Shown here: in pieces, positions 35,204 through 47,900 of the stretch
Numbering within the stretch: position 1 is the stretch's first letter
How the letters are laid out: each line of letters starts with the position of its first letter
Assembly (NCBI RefSeq): GCF_042100115.1
Contig: NC_091275.1
Coordinates: 1,860,001 to 1,924,000 of the forward strand
Length of the DNA: 64,000 nt
DNA from: Alternaria dauci
Taxonomy: Eukaryota > Ascomycota > Dothideomycetes > Pleosporales > Pleosporaceae
Direction of reading: 5' to 3'
The notes under the pieces: generated by a model
What the model saw: only the letters and a program-made list of their open reading frames with translations
Database searches by the model: none
What the model was told of the DNA's origin: nothing
Translations under genes and position numbers: made by a program

Positions 35204-36782
35204 ATGGGGACTTTGACTGCAGACTGCCCACGTCTGGATACACACTGTCCGCACAAGCTTGCCACAAGCTGCCGATTGACATCCACGCCGAATTGCTGCG
35301 CTTGTGCCGACGAGAGATCGCATTCCCGAACATATCGCGTCTACATTGACGGAGTGGGCTTTGTAAACCAAGGGACAAGATGGCAAGGCTATTGCTGGTT
35401 CTGTAAAGGTATAGTGCTACCCCACAGCATTTCCATACGCGACATATTAAACTAATTATCCATTAGAATTCTGGACGAACCGCCTTGCCGCTACCGACCC
35501 TCCCCTCGACATCTCCCAGACACGCATACCAGAGATACCTGACCAGACCGAGTTTCTAGAACGATGGTGGGAGTTTCACCAAGGATATCGCGTCGCAAAA
35601 ATGCCGGATGGTACCGAGCTGCATATGCCTGTAATCGGAGAACCGTTCAGGGAGGTCAGCCCCGGCTTTCTCCCGCGTACACTAGATCAGTTGAGGGCAG
35701 GAGTAGAGAACGACGCCAGCAGACCAGAGAACAGGCTTCAGAGAAGACGACTATCCTCGGAGGAAGAGCGGCCAGAACAGCCACATCAGAGTCTTGAAGA
35801 TGCGCTAGACAGTCTGCTACAGGAGGTGGATGAGGATGCCTCCAGCACAGAGCCCATGGCACCAACGGAACCACGAGCTTCGACAACACCGCGCATACAA
35901 GAAGATCCGCCGGAGCCCCCACGGCCAATGACACGCCGACAAGCACAACAACAACGCCGACAAGAGCGTTTCGCACGCGTTTTCGGCTCTCGCGAGGACG
36001 TAGAGCAGGACGACTACGAGTCGCCGCTTACACAAATGTACACACGAGCCTTCGACCGCCAACGTCAGGCCGATCAACGGAGAGCAGACGGCACTGATAC
36101 CGCGCCTCCGCTCGACGGGCTGTCACCACAAGATCGACGAGAGATTGAGGAACAGTTGCTATGGGGAGTGATGCGAGAGTCACAGACACTATCAGAGAGT
36201 CTGGAACCCGCGAGCCAAGTCTGGAGTTATGCACCCCGCTGGCGAAGCCCTGAAGAGGACAACCACGCTTCATTGGAAGCATACGAAGCTCTCCGAGCGC
36301 AAAACGACGGCCTTACACAGCCCTTGTTAGCAAATCCCGAGCTTACCGCCAGCATCACAGCGGCTATCTCTGAATTAGATTCTCACTTGCACTCCATGGC
36401 CATGGATGATGAGGCTGGTGTACCAAACTTTGATTCAGCAATGGACCGAATGCGCACTCTAAGCGTTCAAAATCGCTTCGCAGAGGCACGTGAGTTGCTG
36501 CGCGCTGCTCGTCCGCCGTCGCCTCCGCTCTTGTCGCTGGACAATCAGCCCGATCGGCCGGCACCCAAGTCGGAAGAAGAGATGACTAAAGTCCTCGCGT
36601 GCCAGGTGTGCTATCAGCAGATTGCTGATATAGCCGTGCTGCCTTGCGGTCACATGGTCATGTGCCAGTGGTGCGCCGATGTAGTTGTTCCTATCAAGCA
36701 TGGCCATATTCCTGTGCGGGCGACCAAGTGCCCCATGTGCAGGAAGCAGGTGAAGCAGCGGTTCAAGATACACGCTGGTTGA
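35204..36782 (+). CDS. C-terminal RING-finger protein (putative E3 ubiquitin ligase)
   Basis: Exons 35204-35408 and 35467-36782 join to 506 residues. The N-terminus has several Cys and His (DCPRLDTHCPH, NCCACADE) that may form a small zinc-binding unit, then YRVYIDGVGFVNQGTRWQGYCWFCKEFW. The middle (about 110-440) is charged, Gln/Arg/Glu-rich and probably disordered or helical. A C3HC4 RING is at about 447-493: CQVCYQQIADIAVLPCGHMVMCQWC then CPMCRK, all ligands present. C-terminal RINGs of this CGH-M-CxxC type recruit E2 enzymes; the substrate is unknown. The GTATAG donor and ATTAG acceptor rebuild CKEFW exactly in frame. An upstream in-frame ATG at 35123 exists but the residues before 35204 look non-coding. 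Confidence 0.85.
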
Positions 36783-37418
36783 AGCAGTTGTATGAACATT
36801 ATGATATGATGAGAGCAGTGATGCTGGTGCACATTTAATTATCAATGGCGTAGGTAACAGGCAGAGAACACCCTAAATCTAAACCCCATAGTCTCTGCCT
36901 CGGGGTGTCTGCAACGGCTTACTCTCATCGCATTTCCCTGTTCTCCTTTGCTCCAACTTGTATCTGCTCCTCTTTCAATTGACACCAGTATGACTTTCAA
37001 AGCAGACACAGTATAGAGTGATACAGCAGGTTTTACTATCTATTGAAGAGCATTATGAAGCGGAGAACACGCATCACCTATCGCATTATGCGAACTCGGT
37101 TCTTGCCAATAATGCTAATTTCTTCCTGGACGTCAATGTCACGTCTCTGCGCGTGTTGGCGCGGAAGTATCTTCGATTTGCCATGTTCCAGGGTGACGTT
37201 GGATCGAGCGCTTCAGAACGATTCTGACACCAGAACTGATGGGTAGCGGATCGCGGCGACGTAGAGAACGAGATCGTCGAGGCCTTGCACCCTTCCCAAG
37301 TAATGTTGGGGTCTAGGAGCTTGTGGTATCACGCTCCTCGCCGCGTTCAAGTCGAGGTGACAAATGTGATGGTAGGTGCTTGGTCGATATGCAGTGTGTG
37401 TCGGACCAATGCATCAGA
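36783..37418. other. Convergent intergenic region
   Basis: These 636 bp lie between the RING gene and the TMEM170-like gene. A 70-codon frame at 37018-37227 lacks support. No RNA gene or repeat was seen. Confidence 0.4.
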
Positions 37419-37918
37419 TCAGAGACCGCCGTAGATGGCAAAGGAAGACAATATGAGCACCAGGGTGTTGATGACGGCCCAGACAAAAGGTATCCAGGTC
37501 GACATTTCAAAGTATCCCGCCTGATATACGCCTCCCAATCTGATTGCAGTCAGTATACAGCCCGATAGACATGTCAGCAGGCCACGACTCACAGTCCGCC
37601 AACAATGGCACCCGCAACCAGTGCCTCAACGCCTCCAACAAGACTGAAGACGGGCAGGGCGATCCATATCAGTTTCCAGTTGCGCCATTGGACTACGCAT
37701 GCCCACAGTGCAGTGATGAAGTGTATGCCGCCCACCAAGAGCAGTGTCCAGTAGACGGTAAAGCGGAGGATGTCGTCGGGGCGGTAGAGGTAGAAGGACT
37801 GGGTGGTGCCAGCGGGAAGAGGCCAGTAGAGGGATGGGAAGGGCGGCGTGGTGTAGCCGAGCGGGACCGCCGAGTCGACGCGTTGAATAAAGCTGGGGAA
37901 TATGTTGTTAATTATCAT
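37419..37918 (-). CDS. Small TMEM170-like integral membrane protein
   Basis: Exons 37918-37593 and 37539-37419 join across a 53-nt intron to 148 residues. After a short N-terminal part with TTPPFPSLYWPLP there are four hydrophobic segments: ILRFTVYWTLLLVGGIHFITALWACVV, LIWIALPVFSLVGGVEALVAGAIVGGLLGGVY (two passes with glycine-rich turns) and WIPFVWAVINTLVLILSSFAIYGGL. The glycine-rich third segment and the ALINTLVLILSSF-like end are what I recall of TMEM170-family proteins, which act in ER and nuclear-envelope membrane shape in animals. Function in fungi is unknown. The promoter is shared with PEX8 (385 bp). Length and ends look complete. Confidence 0.75.
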
Positions 37919-38303
37919 GGCAGAATTGTGGGGAAGCGCCGTGTTCAGTCGGACGTGAGGTTTGGGGCCATGGCCAGAGAGAGGAAGGAGAGCATGATGG
38001 ATGCAGGGTCCAACGAGGGCGGCTTACCTCATCTATGCGGCATGGCTATGCTGCGCTCTGTATCGTTTTGCGCGTAATACTCGGAGTCGTAGGATTGTCG
38101 GGTGGTACGATGTTCAAGGCCGTTGTTTTGGAAGTTGATGGTTGTGACGTCGATTGCCCCGTGAATGTCAACGGCTAAGAGCCCGAGCTTAGCTCAACCT
38201 CGGCTGGACGCGCGAGCCGTAATCAACACCAGCCATTGCATTGCACCCCCAACACGTCGATGCGCATCTTCTGACAGCCTGTCGCGGGCTTCTCGGACTC
38301 GCC
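37919..38303. promoter_or_regulatory. Shared promoter, TMEM170-like / PEX8
   Basis: These 385 bp lie between divergent start codons. No extra feature recognised. Confidence 0.4.
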
Positions 38304-40505
38304 ATGGTCGTCGATCGCCTCTTGTCCACGCTACTGCGCTCGCTGCAGACATACACTGACCAGCAAGACACGCCGCGGTATGCATCGCGAGTCCCTATTC
38401 GCATTGCGCCTACTAACTGCGACAGGCTCCTGGGAACCGCGTCTACACTCCTCACCACTCTCGGCAATCCTCACAACCTCAGTCTCCTTACCTCCCATCT
38501 CCTCACCGCACCGGCACTCTGGGACCGTCCCGATGGCGTCCGAACGCCCCTCCGCATGCTCTCCGTCTTCCACTCGGCCGTCACGACCGTCATCAACCAC
38601 CACAACGATGTACGGCACAACAAAGTCGCCAAGCCCGTGCCAGGGCAGACGCCAGTAGGAGGAGGCCTATCGCTGGATGAATGGGTACGCGCCGTCGTTG
38701 CGGGGGCCGACGACCGGAGCCGGCGGTGGAAGCACCTGGTCGTCCTTGCGGGCCTGCTGATAGGCATAGGGAGCCTAGAAGAGCAGGGCATGGACCTTTA
38801 TTGGGCGTCGGCCATGCGCAAGAGAGTTGAAGCAGCATTGGTTCGCGCGGCAAACCTCGCTCTGGTCCAAGTCAGGGAGCGCTCCGAGGCAGACGGACTA
38901 GGAGGCCAGACAATAACACTGACCCTTAACCACGCCTTCGGATGCATCGGCCCTGTAGAGAGGACACAGATTGACTACGACCTGCTACTTCCGGTGCTCA
39001 TTGGGACGGCATACTACTCCAATGAAGGCTTCCAATCGGCCTACTTCCTTGGCAATTTGGACCTAGATGTGCGCACAAGCCAGTCAGGCAAGCTGGACTG
39101 GAGTGTAAGTGGCCATAGATGATGGACGCAGACAAACACTGACCATGCGCAGCCACACTCGAGCTCCTACAGACAGGTCGAAGTCATCATGAACAGGCCG
39201 TTGGTATCGTCCATGGGCCCCCTATCACGCCTCATCGCACACTCTGTCGAGAATGTCAAGAACCCCTGGATCATCCAGACAATGATGGACGACCTCGCTA
39301 GCTTCTCTCGCGCTCTTACCACACAATGGCGACAGACCAAGTTCTCCGACATTGAGCCCTCGGAAGAGGCTGCCAATCTCGAACAGGAGGCGCTCCACAA
39401 GACCACTCCGCAACTGTGGAACTTGCTCAAGGCGGCTCTGTTTGCGACTACCATCATACTGCGAGGCGTCTTCACACGAACATTGGCTGACAAAGCACTG
39501 GCTGGTGATGCCGTTGCCCCTATGCTAGCTTCGCAGGCCTTGCAAATCTTGCGGCATCTCTACTTCATCACGTCTCGGCTCGGCCCTGCATCCTTCTCTC
39601 AACATACCTTCGTCTACCTTACAGCCATAGACATCCTCTCTGCATACCCCACTCACGCCGACAAGCTTCTCAAAACTATCGCGCCTCAACATCTTGGGCA
39701 GATTCCAAGCCATCCTCTTGACCGTATACTGGACCTCTACTTCCTCAACACAGCAGAACACTTCACCCTCGTATTGTCGCCAGCCACAAATGAGGACTTG
39801 CTGGTTGCCTCCGCTGTGCCATACCTTGCAGCTGGCGAGAATCGTCACATGTTGCCAGTATTCGAGGCCGCTCACAGCGTCATGCTCGCTGTTTTGTCTG
39901 CTCCGCAATCTGCCGAGATTACCGCAAAGCACCTCCCTTTCTATATCGATGCGCTTTTCAGTGTTTTCCCACACAACTTGTCACCACGTCAATTTCGCCT
40001 TGCATTCAAAACCTTGATGCGTGTCACAGCTCCTCCCTCCACTCTATCCGCAACCCACCCAGATCTTCCAGCGACACTATTGGAGCTAGTCTACCACCGT
40101 GCGCTCAACGCTCCTACGCAGCCACTACCGCCCGACTCTGTTGCGTTGGCTCTGCAAGGCTCAGACGCACCGCCTCCCGCCCTCTCAGAACAGGCAGTGC
40201 TCGCGTTGACTCTGATCGATGCCTTGCCCTTTCTCCCTATATACCTGCTTGAAGAGTGGCTGCCGCTATGCGCAGAACTCCTCAACCAGATCAACGATGA
40301 TGAGATGCGAGAGACCGTCAAAGCGCGGTACTGGGAAGTGCTAATCGGCGGCGAGATGGATGCAGAGCGTAGTGGCGTTGCGGTAAATTGGTGGACAACC
40401 AGAGGTGGCAGAGAGCGAGTACTCTATGGAAGAGAAGAGGACTTCACCATGATGAGCGGAGCGCTACCCGTTGAAGAACGACATGTGCGGGAGAGTAAGC
40501 TGTAG
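38304..40505 (+). CDS. PEX8: Peroxin Pex8 (peroxisomal matrix-protein import)
   Basis: Exons 38304-38377, 38426-39104 and 39153-40505 join to 701 residues. The protein is almost wholly helical. N-terminal landmarks are MVVDRLLSTLLRSL..TDQQDTPRLLGTASTLLTTL, restored by removing a 48-nt intron with a perfect CTACTAAC branch site. It ends exactly in SKL, a PTS1 peroxisomal targeting signal, as Pex8 of several fungi does. Pex8 sits on the inner face of the peroxisomal membrane, binds the Pex5 receptor, and bridges the docking and RING complexes during import. The first intron has no stop and is a multiple of three, so an unspliced form would add 16 residues in frame. Identification rests on recalled sequence pattern, size and the PTS1. 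Confidence 0.85.
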
Positions 40506-40766
40506 GACTATGATACCCCTGATCCAAATTATGAAATTCAATCTCCCAAATGCCTATGGAAGCTTCCAAAGGTGCTAATGGACATGTTGATGCACTATTT
40601 CGGAAAAAATGACAGGTCGCATCGTATGCGAGCGCCCGTCAAGGTCAGTGCTCGTCTGCACAGCAACAAACAAACGGACAATACCAACCACCCCAGTTGA
40701 GCTCTCTCTCCTCCCTCGTCCCTTTTTCTAAACACAAACATTAGTACATGTACTCAATCGAGCAAG

Positions 40767-41493
40767 ATGCATAGCAGCACAAAGGATTGCTACAGATCCG
40801 GCGAAGAGCGCAAACACCAGCGCAAGTCTGGTGCATTACGTCTATCTTCAACCTCTAGTAGCATCCCCATTCGAAGCGCCGCATCGTCGTCAACCTCCTA
40901 CAATCATGGTCGAAAACCGAGCCGAAGCTCCTCATCTAACAACACGCCCGCTGAACTTGACACGTCGCTGCCCAAGAACTTTCCAAAGCCATTGACTTGC
41001 CACTTTTGGCACCAGAACGGAAGATGCAGCAAGCGGGATATCGATTGCGCGTACGCTCACTATGACACTGGCTTCATGTCTAGTGCGCCTGTCACTCCGC
41101 TCGGAGGTATGCATAATCTCATCCAAACTTCCATATAGCAGCACCTGACTAACCAAAGCCTCAGCTTCCGAAGCCGTCGCTGGCAGGAACATGGACAGGC
41201 ACACCAGGAAAGGAGACACGTCCATGCCGCTACTGGCCGATTTACAGAAGCGAGAAAGCAATGTAGCTGCATCTGAGGCAGAACTGAACGAGCACCAGCG
41301 GGCCCTCGGGCGACGAGAAGACGAAGTTGGATATCGAGAGAGGATAGTGCTACGGCGGGAAATCGAGGTAGATGAGAAGGAGAGGAATGTCAATAGGATG
41401 AGGGTGAGCTTGGCGACTAAGAAGAAGGAGCGTAATATACTGGAGAAGAGTGTCAAGAGGAGAGAAGACGCTTTGAGAGAGAAGTTCGTGTAG
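40767..41493 (+). CDS. CCCH zinc-finger protein with C-terminal coiled coil
   Basis: Exons 40767-41106 and 41165-41493 join to 222 residues. The first 70 are Ser/Arg/Thr-rich and disordered. One CCCH finger follows at about 78-97 (CHFWHQNGRCSKRDIDCAYAH: CX8CX6CX3H). The second half is highly charged and predicted coiled coil (about 150-222), rich in Arg, Glu and Lys with heptad-like spacing. Single CCCH fingers usually bind RNA or act in RNA metabolism or silencing, while coiled coils mediate dimers; the precise role is not known. It lies 261 bp downstream of PEX8 on the same strand. Confidence 0.75.
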
Positions 41494-42039
41494 ATTGTGG
41501 TTGAGGTTTGGAGGGAGGGATGTGAATTGTTTTCTATTGCGAATATCCTTATGTCATTCTAGGGTACAGAGGTTTCTCCTGTTATACAAAACGGTTTACT
41601 CAAAAGCTATTCGCATGTATACAGAGTCGTGTCGTCCGTGTCGTTATGGGGTTGGACACGGCTACCTGTAGCCATGCAACTCAACGTTGAGCAGCACGCC
41701 CATTACAATATCCTCGCTCTACTTTGTCTGACACCGCGCAACTCCATCATTAATCTTTGTCTTTCTTTTAACCATGTCAAAAGAGACAGGTTGGAAGAGC
41801 TATAGTCTTAACCAGTCCACTTCATAAGTCTCAGGGCTGACTATGAGGTCTGAACGAGGGAGAGTGTCGTGAAGGCCTTGATCGATAAGGGCAGGCCTGG
41901 GCACCATTTTCTCAAATTCCGTGACATGCCACAGTCTGCCCTTTGCATTGCGGTCACGGAGATGATCCAGTGTACCTTCGTCATGCATCGAGCTGCTTGT
42001 TTTTTCTTCTTTTCGAATAGCTTCTTCTCATACCCCATC
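41494..42039. other. Convergent intergenic region
   Basis: These 546 bp lie between the CCCH gene and the rhodopsin-like gene. No gene or repeat recognised. Confidence 0.45.
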
Positions 42040-43415
42040 TCAAGTGAAGATGAAAGTTTCGATACTTTCCGTCCTACCATCAAATCTGCTGATCTCTGTC
42101 TGTCCGTCATGTCTTTTGGTCTCAGTCCACTCATCATTCCTCCTGCTCGCTGCGCGCCCATAAAATCTCTTCCCCTCTTGTAGTACAATCCCCCCTTCCT
42201 CATCCACTATATAACCCGTCCCCGGTTCCCTGAGATACCCTTCCTTTTCCGGCTTGGACACCATGGTCCCCGTACTCGCCGAGCTCTTGCCCGTTGACCG
42301 CCACCATGAACCCTCTTTCTTGCCGCTGGACGCCGTGCCACGGCTGGATCCATACAGAGTCGTCGCCACCTTGAAGTAGTGCGTAAAGAACACTTTGAGA
42401 GCCGGTGCACTAGCGCAAATAACGCCAAGTTGAATTTCCAACACGGCGAGAAGCCACGCGGGCCATGATTCCCAGGTTGAATCGTACAACGGGTCGTTGA
42501 AGATGCGGTAGACATAGTAGGATCGGACAGCCGCGACGATGCAGACGAGGTAGCCGAGAGCGAAAATGGCGCCGAGAGCAATTTTCTGGCGGCGAGGCAT
42601 TTGCAACTTCCAGTATAGGAGTGTAGGGAGAAAAGCGGCAATGGCATCTTGTAATGCGCTGATTATGCTCGCTGATAGCAGGTCTGCGTATTCGTTGATC
42701 CAGCAGTGATACGAGTATCCAGAGATTTGCTTGACAATGTCGAACCGATACCAGAAAGCATCAAGAGGTGAGCAGGCTGTGACGAGGACGACGGAGAATG
42801 CGGTGCAGAAGAGGGCGATGGCGACAATGCTGGCCCAGGTCGCGATGCGGAAAGTTCGCGTTATAGAGAGCGAGTCGAGGCGGCGGTAGAAAAGCAGGAT
42901 GGAGATCTTGATCATTCCGCCGGATATAATGTACAAGAGATAGAGGACGAAGGTGATTTTGCGCTCAGGGACGAACATCTCTGGGCGGACGTCCCATACG
43001 TGGCGATTGAAGTTGTACTTTTCGGTTGCTGGGTATCACTGTTAGGAAGCTTGTCAGGTGGGTTTGTACGGAGAAGACAACGTACCCAGACATACTACTA
43101 CAGTAAGTCCTACTGTTGGGATCTTTACACGAGGTGTTAGTCCATGTGTACATGGGTTTCGTCCCTGCGAGAAACACGTACCATTGTAGCCGTCAGTATC
43201 CAGTCATCGAGCCCTGCATTCCTTTGTATGATAGCTCTTGCCCATATTCTGGCCCCCACTGTGACGAGCATGACGGATCCTAGCGCACATGATGTGACGA
43301 GAACAGCTCTGGAACGAGTAACGGGATCATCGTAATTCGGAACTGGCCATCTAGCTATCACTGAGATAGGAGCAAGGAGACCGCTCGATCCACTTCCATT
43401 TGGACTGTACGCCAT
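42040..43415 (-). CDS. Seven-transmembrane fungal rhodopsin-like integral membrane protein
   Basis: Exons 43415-43182, 43122-43086 and 43028-42040 join to 419 residues. The short 37-nt middle exon supplies IPTVGLTVVVCL. Landmarks of the fungal rhodopsin-domain (SAT4-like) family are present: LDDWILTATM at the start of TM2, EKYNFNRHVWDV, GGMIKISILLFYRRL, a CSPLDAFW-type loop and CWINEYADLLSA. Seven hydrophobic segments end near residue 310. The cytosolic tail of about 110 residues is Ser/Gly/Arg-rich and charged. These abundant fungal proteins have no retinal lysine established, and some (PTH11-like relatives) act in surface sensing. No CFEM domain is seen here. Function unknown; plasma membrane location likely. 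Confidence 0.85.
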
Positions 43416-44955
43416 GTCGAGTTCTTCTGCAGGGAATCCTCAACAGGATTACCCAAGTCTGGGAGGCCTGGCGGTGAAATATGTTTGGAAAAAACGTTCG
43501 TGGCACTTCCAGATGTTTGGCGTTCAGCGTGACAACGCCATATAGAGAGCGAGAAGAAGACCGCCAAGTTTAGACACTCACAAGAGATGAAGGCAAGAGA
43601 GACGGGTGCAACTGACGAACAATCCCCTAGGCATCGTGCGCCAGGTAAAGAACCTATATTAACTCATGTCAGCCCAAAGTCCTTCGTATTCTCCACGTGA
43701 GCCGGACCATGCCGAGTCTCCATACAAAGTTTGGCCAGCCCATCCAAAGACCGTCAACAACGTGTCGTCGCGACAGCGGAAATAAGCACATAGTCAGGCA
43801 CCAAACAGTAGGTCGCTGCACCTCTGTAGACTATGCGCAGGCGTTCGTTAGTGGAGGCGAATCTGGAACATCGTCTAGCCTGTGAGCTACCATCGGAGAT
43901 CTCGCTTATTCAGGAAACCGATCGCCGCGACTTTCGAGCAGAGTGCCGCAGATTAACAACGCTTGGGACCTTCGGGTCATCTACGGAGGGCACGAACGTG
44001 TCGTTGGGCCGCGGCTGTGTGGCGCGGATCCGCGAAATAGACGGCAAGAGGAGGGACGGGTGATATGTTGCGGGAGATGAGAGAGATGGGTTGTACCCAG
44101 ATCGATCGTGGGTAGCTGAGTCGTGGATGATGTGAGCGACGGAGACTGCGCTCGGAGGCCGGTTGATCAACTGCGGGATACACGGTTGAACTAGGCACAA
44201 GTTCAAAGCACCAGCGTTACCTCACGTGGCGGCAAGATCTGCTTGGAGATCGTACTTCTTGCCTGCTTGTGTACCCTTCAAAACTGTCGATGATTACCTT
44301 GTGAGCCGGTCCGTGAGATGCGAATTCAACAGTTTCGCACTCTGGCAAGGAATGTCCCTTTCAAAGCTGGGCGTTCGCTATATACCCATGCAGGATCTAA
44401 GTGATGAGCGATTACAGATCACGTAGATCGAGCAGGTAGATCTCCGACGGGTGCTAACGCACGCGCCGACAATCACCGTCCGCTGCAGGTCATCAAAACT
44501 GAAATAAAACCTTGCGAAGCACGCCGACAAGAGCTAGCCTACGAGACACTCAACCTTGTAGTTCAATACGGGTGGCGCATCCGGAAAGCAGTTGGTCGCA
44601 AGATTCTAATAACAGTTGATTCTCGATTATGAACCAAATTTTCGCATACCATGTTTCCAGTGGAACGCACGGTAAGTGTAGTCTGTGAGGAAGTAAAGAG
44701 ATTTCTGTACAAAACAAGGGTGCGTGGCTTCTCCTTTCCCGAACACAAACGAAACAATGTGGCTGAAAAGCCATGACATGACAGGTGTGCGCCGTAGAAG
44801 CCCAGCCGGGCCCCGATGCACCAAACACCTAGTTAATCACAAAGGGAAAGAATAGACGCCATCGCCATGCAAGTCTTACGTATGTTTACAGTTCAGGCTT
44901 CCTGAGTCATGGATACCCTAGGAGCCATGGAGTGACTTTCCTCCGCGTCTTTGTG
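43416..44955. other. Gene-poor intergenic region (1.5 kb)
   Basis: Only short frames (up to about 100 codons) occur on both strands and none resembles a known protein. It separates the 5' end of the rhodopsin-like gene from the 3' end of the sterol-transfer gene. I see no repeat or RNA gene. Confidence 0.45.
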
Positions 44956-47900
44956 CTATGTTTGTTCCTCCTTCGGGCTTTTAGTACGGGACTTGGAGCG
45001 CTCGCGAATCACTGCGTCTTTCAGTGCCTTCAGTCGTTCTTCAGTCACGCGAATCGCTTCGTCCATCTCCCGCGCCTGCATGTCATGGGGCGCTAGGGGC
45101 TTCTGCGTTTCGTCTTCCGGCTGGACCCTCCGCGTTCCAGCAATGGAGCCTTGCACTCTGTCCAGAGCGACCCTCTCTTCAAGCCAGTTCCATAGATCCG
45201 ACTCCTCATGACGCCAAATCTCCTCGTACGCAACTTGGCGCTGAACAGTGGACCACTGATTCGGACCGGCGGCCGCAGATCCACCACGAAAGAACCATGT
45301 GTACATCAGGAGGGCTCCCAAAATGAAAATAATAATCTGTGGTGTGAAAATGGATTCCAGGATGTCGGCGAATGGGCCAAGGAGACTGCGCAAAGGTTCC
45401 AACAGTCCCCAATTGTTTTGCTTTGCTTGACTAGTAGGAGCAGGAGCGGCGGCAGGCATTGGTGCCTCTTCCAAAAGATTGCCCTTCGAGCGCCTCTTTC
45501 CCTTTCCGCCCTTTCCGGGTAACCGAGACGGACCGGCTTTTGCAGCGCTCACGGCAGTGCGGAGAGCGGCAGTAAGGGAGGTAGCATACGACATTTGACC
45601 GTCATTCGCACCTTTCTCAATAGGGCCTAGGAAGCGTTAATATCTCTCGAGTTGATAACAAACACTACTACTCACCCTTGAGCCAACTCTTTCCACTCCA
45701 CTCCACCGTGAAGGTCATGATAAGTCGTGTACTGTTTCCTGGTCCCCACATTAAGCAGTACCTCGTCTTTGTAAGGAATATACTGCCATTGGGAACATCA
45801 GGTGTTGCTGTGCTGCACTGCACACTCACGGCCTTGTCCAGATCGTACTGCTCCAGGTTCATGGCAATGTTGCATTTTGTCTGGCGTGGTCCAACAGGTG
45901 CGTTTAGAGGTTTGATGTAGGAATAGTTGAACGTTTTCGCGTCTTCACCCAAGCCCTTTTTGTCATCTTCCATCTGCAAGTCCAAGGACTTTTGGTCCTC
46001 GACCAGCCATTTGCGCATGAACACGCCAGAAGCGGGACCGAACATTAAGCTATAAACCTTGCCCAGAGGTGCTGGAATTGTTGTGTCAATGAGCAGTTTG
46101 TCGTAGTGTTGGTCGTTATCACCACACTCAGTAGGTGCGTGTGCTGCCGAACCAGGGAAGTCTTGTGCTGCACCTGCAGCGCCGTTTGTGGCTGCTTTGG
46201 CGGCCTCAGTTGTCTCGCCACCACTACCAAAGACTTGTGATACTGCGCCGCTTACCTTCCTGGTGGTCTCGCCTGCTACAGATCCAACTTCGCTACCAGC
46301 TATACTACCTTCACCGGGTTCGGTGAAGCTGCCAGTGCCGTCATCATCGTCCGCATCTTCGTCGTACACCTCATCATCTGAATCTTGAAGAGAACCATCG
46401 TCACTGCCAATAGATTCTGCCTTCTCAGTCTTGTCGCCAGTACCACCGGAGCCGTCCAGAGTTACGCCATTAAGAGATGACTTGAGATTGGGGTGGGAAA
46501 TCTTCCAAATGCCGATGATCAAATCGTATGTGGAGTCTCGCGATAGGAATGACGCAAATACATTGCGAGCATGAAGTGTCTGAATGACAATGGCATTTGG
46601 GAACAAGACGGCTGTGGACTTCTTTTCGACGGACACGACCTCATCGAAGCTGATGACCAAGTTGGTGACCCATCCAAGAATATTACTGGAGAAGCAAAGA
46701 TGGCCCTCGGAGACATACAAACGCCCATGAAGCAGGATCTCTTTCTGGAGGGCTGCACTATAGTCCTCGATCAGATAGTCGTCCTCAGGAACGCTTTTGA
46801 ACAGGGCGTGGAAATCCTTATTTCGCCTAGGAGGTGCAACCGCGAATCCAGTTCCGTTCAGACGGTGGCTGTTCAATGCTGAGCTTGGTGCCAATGTACT
46901 GGTGCTCGCGGTGACGACGCCACCTAGAGTATTGCCGGTTGTAGCAGAGCTGCCCCTATGCCGTCTCCGTCTGCCACCGCTTATACGACTGCGTATGCTA
47001 CCTTGCCGTCCGATGGATGCCGGTGAGTCGGTGATTTCAGGTTGTCGTGGAGGAGAGGCTGCGCCCGCTCCTGACTGACCAGAAACAGCAGTCAGTGATC
47101 GTGGACGCTCACTAGCCATTGACGGAGGCTTTTCCCCTGCGTAAGCTGCGGAAACAGCCTGTGCAACAGCCCTGTCCTCGACCTTGGCAGAAGCTTCGTC
47201 CGCCTTCATTGTGACGTTGGTCGCGGAAGACATGGGGCTGACCTCGTTGCTTTCAGCAATGCCAAGTTGGGCTAAGCTCAAGTTTCCAGATCCAAGTGTT
47301 TCAACGGCAGGTCGGCGCTTCTCAGTACCTTCGCTTGTGGTCGTGTCAACGTTCTCAGGACCAATAACTTCTTCGCCGCCGTCAGCAGTATTGTCCTCCT
47401 CTTTCTGTGGTTGCGGGCTGGGTTTATTCTTCGGGTTTGCGCTGTTTGCAATGGTGTCACCCAAGTTGTTCGCTGCGTTCTGGGCAGCGGAAAAGATGGA
47501 AGCGAAGAATCCACCAGGCCCACCAGGAGATGATGGAGGTACAGCAGTCCCTCCAGGGGTTTTTGCCTCCTCGAGATGCGGGGTGAGGGGCGGGATTGAC
47601 GAGTGCGAGAGCTTGCTTGGAGGATTGGTGGCTGATCGTACGCGTCTGTGCGATATCATATTCCCCGAGGGGGAAACGACTACGTTTGGATTTGTCTCGG
47701 TATTATTGCGCTTTACAGTATTCTTGGAGCTAGTCAAGTCTGTCGGAGAAGAAGCCTTCCCGTCGGTGGGCGTGGGCGGAGTTATGAAGGTCGTGGGGGC
47801 ATGAGATAAATTGGGAGGTGTCGCAGGGAGCGAGGTGATGATGCGTTGTGGGGCCAGGGATGGTAACGACGGCGTGGACTTTGTCTCCTTCTCTGTGAGT

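Noticed and set aside
36783..37418. 70-codon plus-strand frame (37018-37227) as a gene
   Set aside because: No similarity or splice context, and it lies between two convergent genes in likely 3' UTR sequence.
44956..45594. Separate small membrane-protein gene starting at MSYATSLTAAL
   Set aside because: A clean intron (45675-45627) joins it in frame to the VASt exon, and a C-terminal membrane anchor is expected in Lam-family proteins.
47184..47804. 206-codon plus-strand frame inside the GRAM-VASt gene
   Set aside because: Antisense to the Ser/Pro-rich disordered region, whose codons give long open complementary frames.
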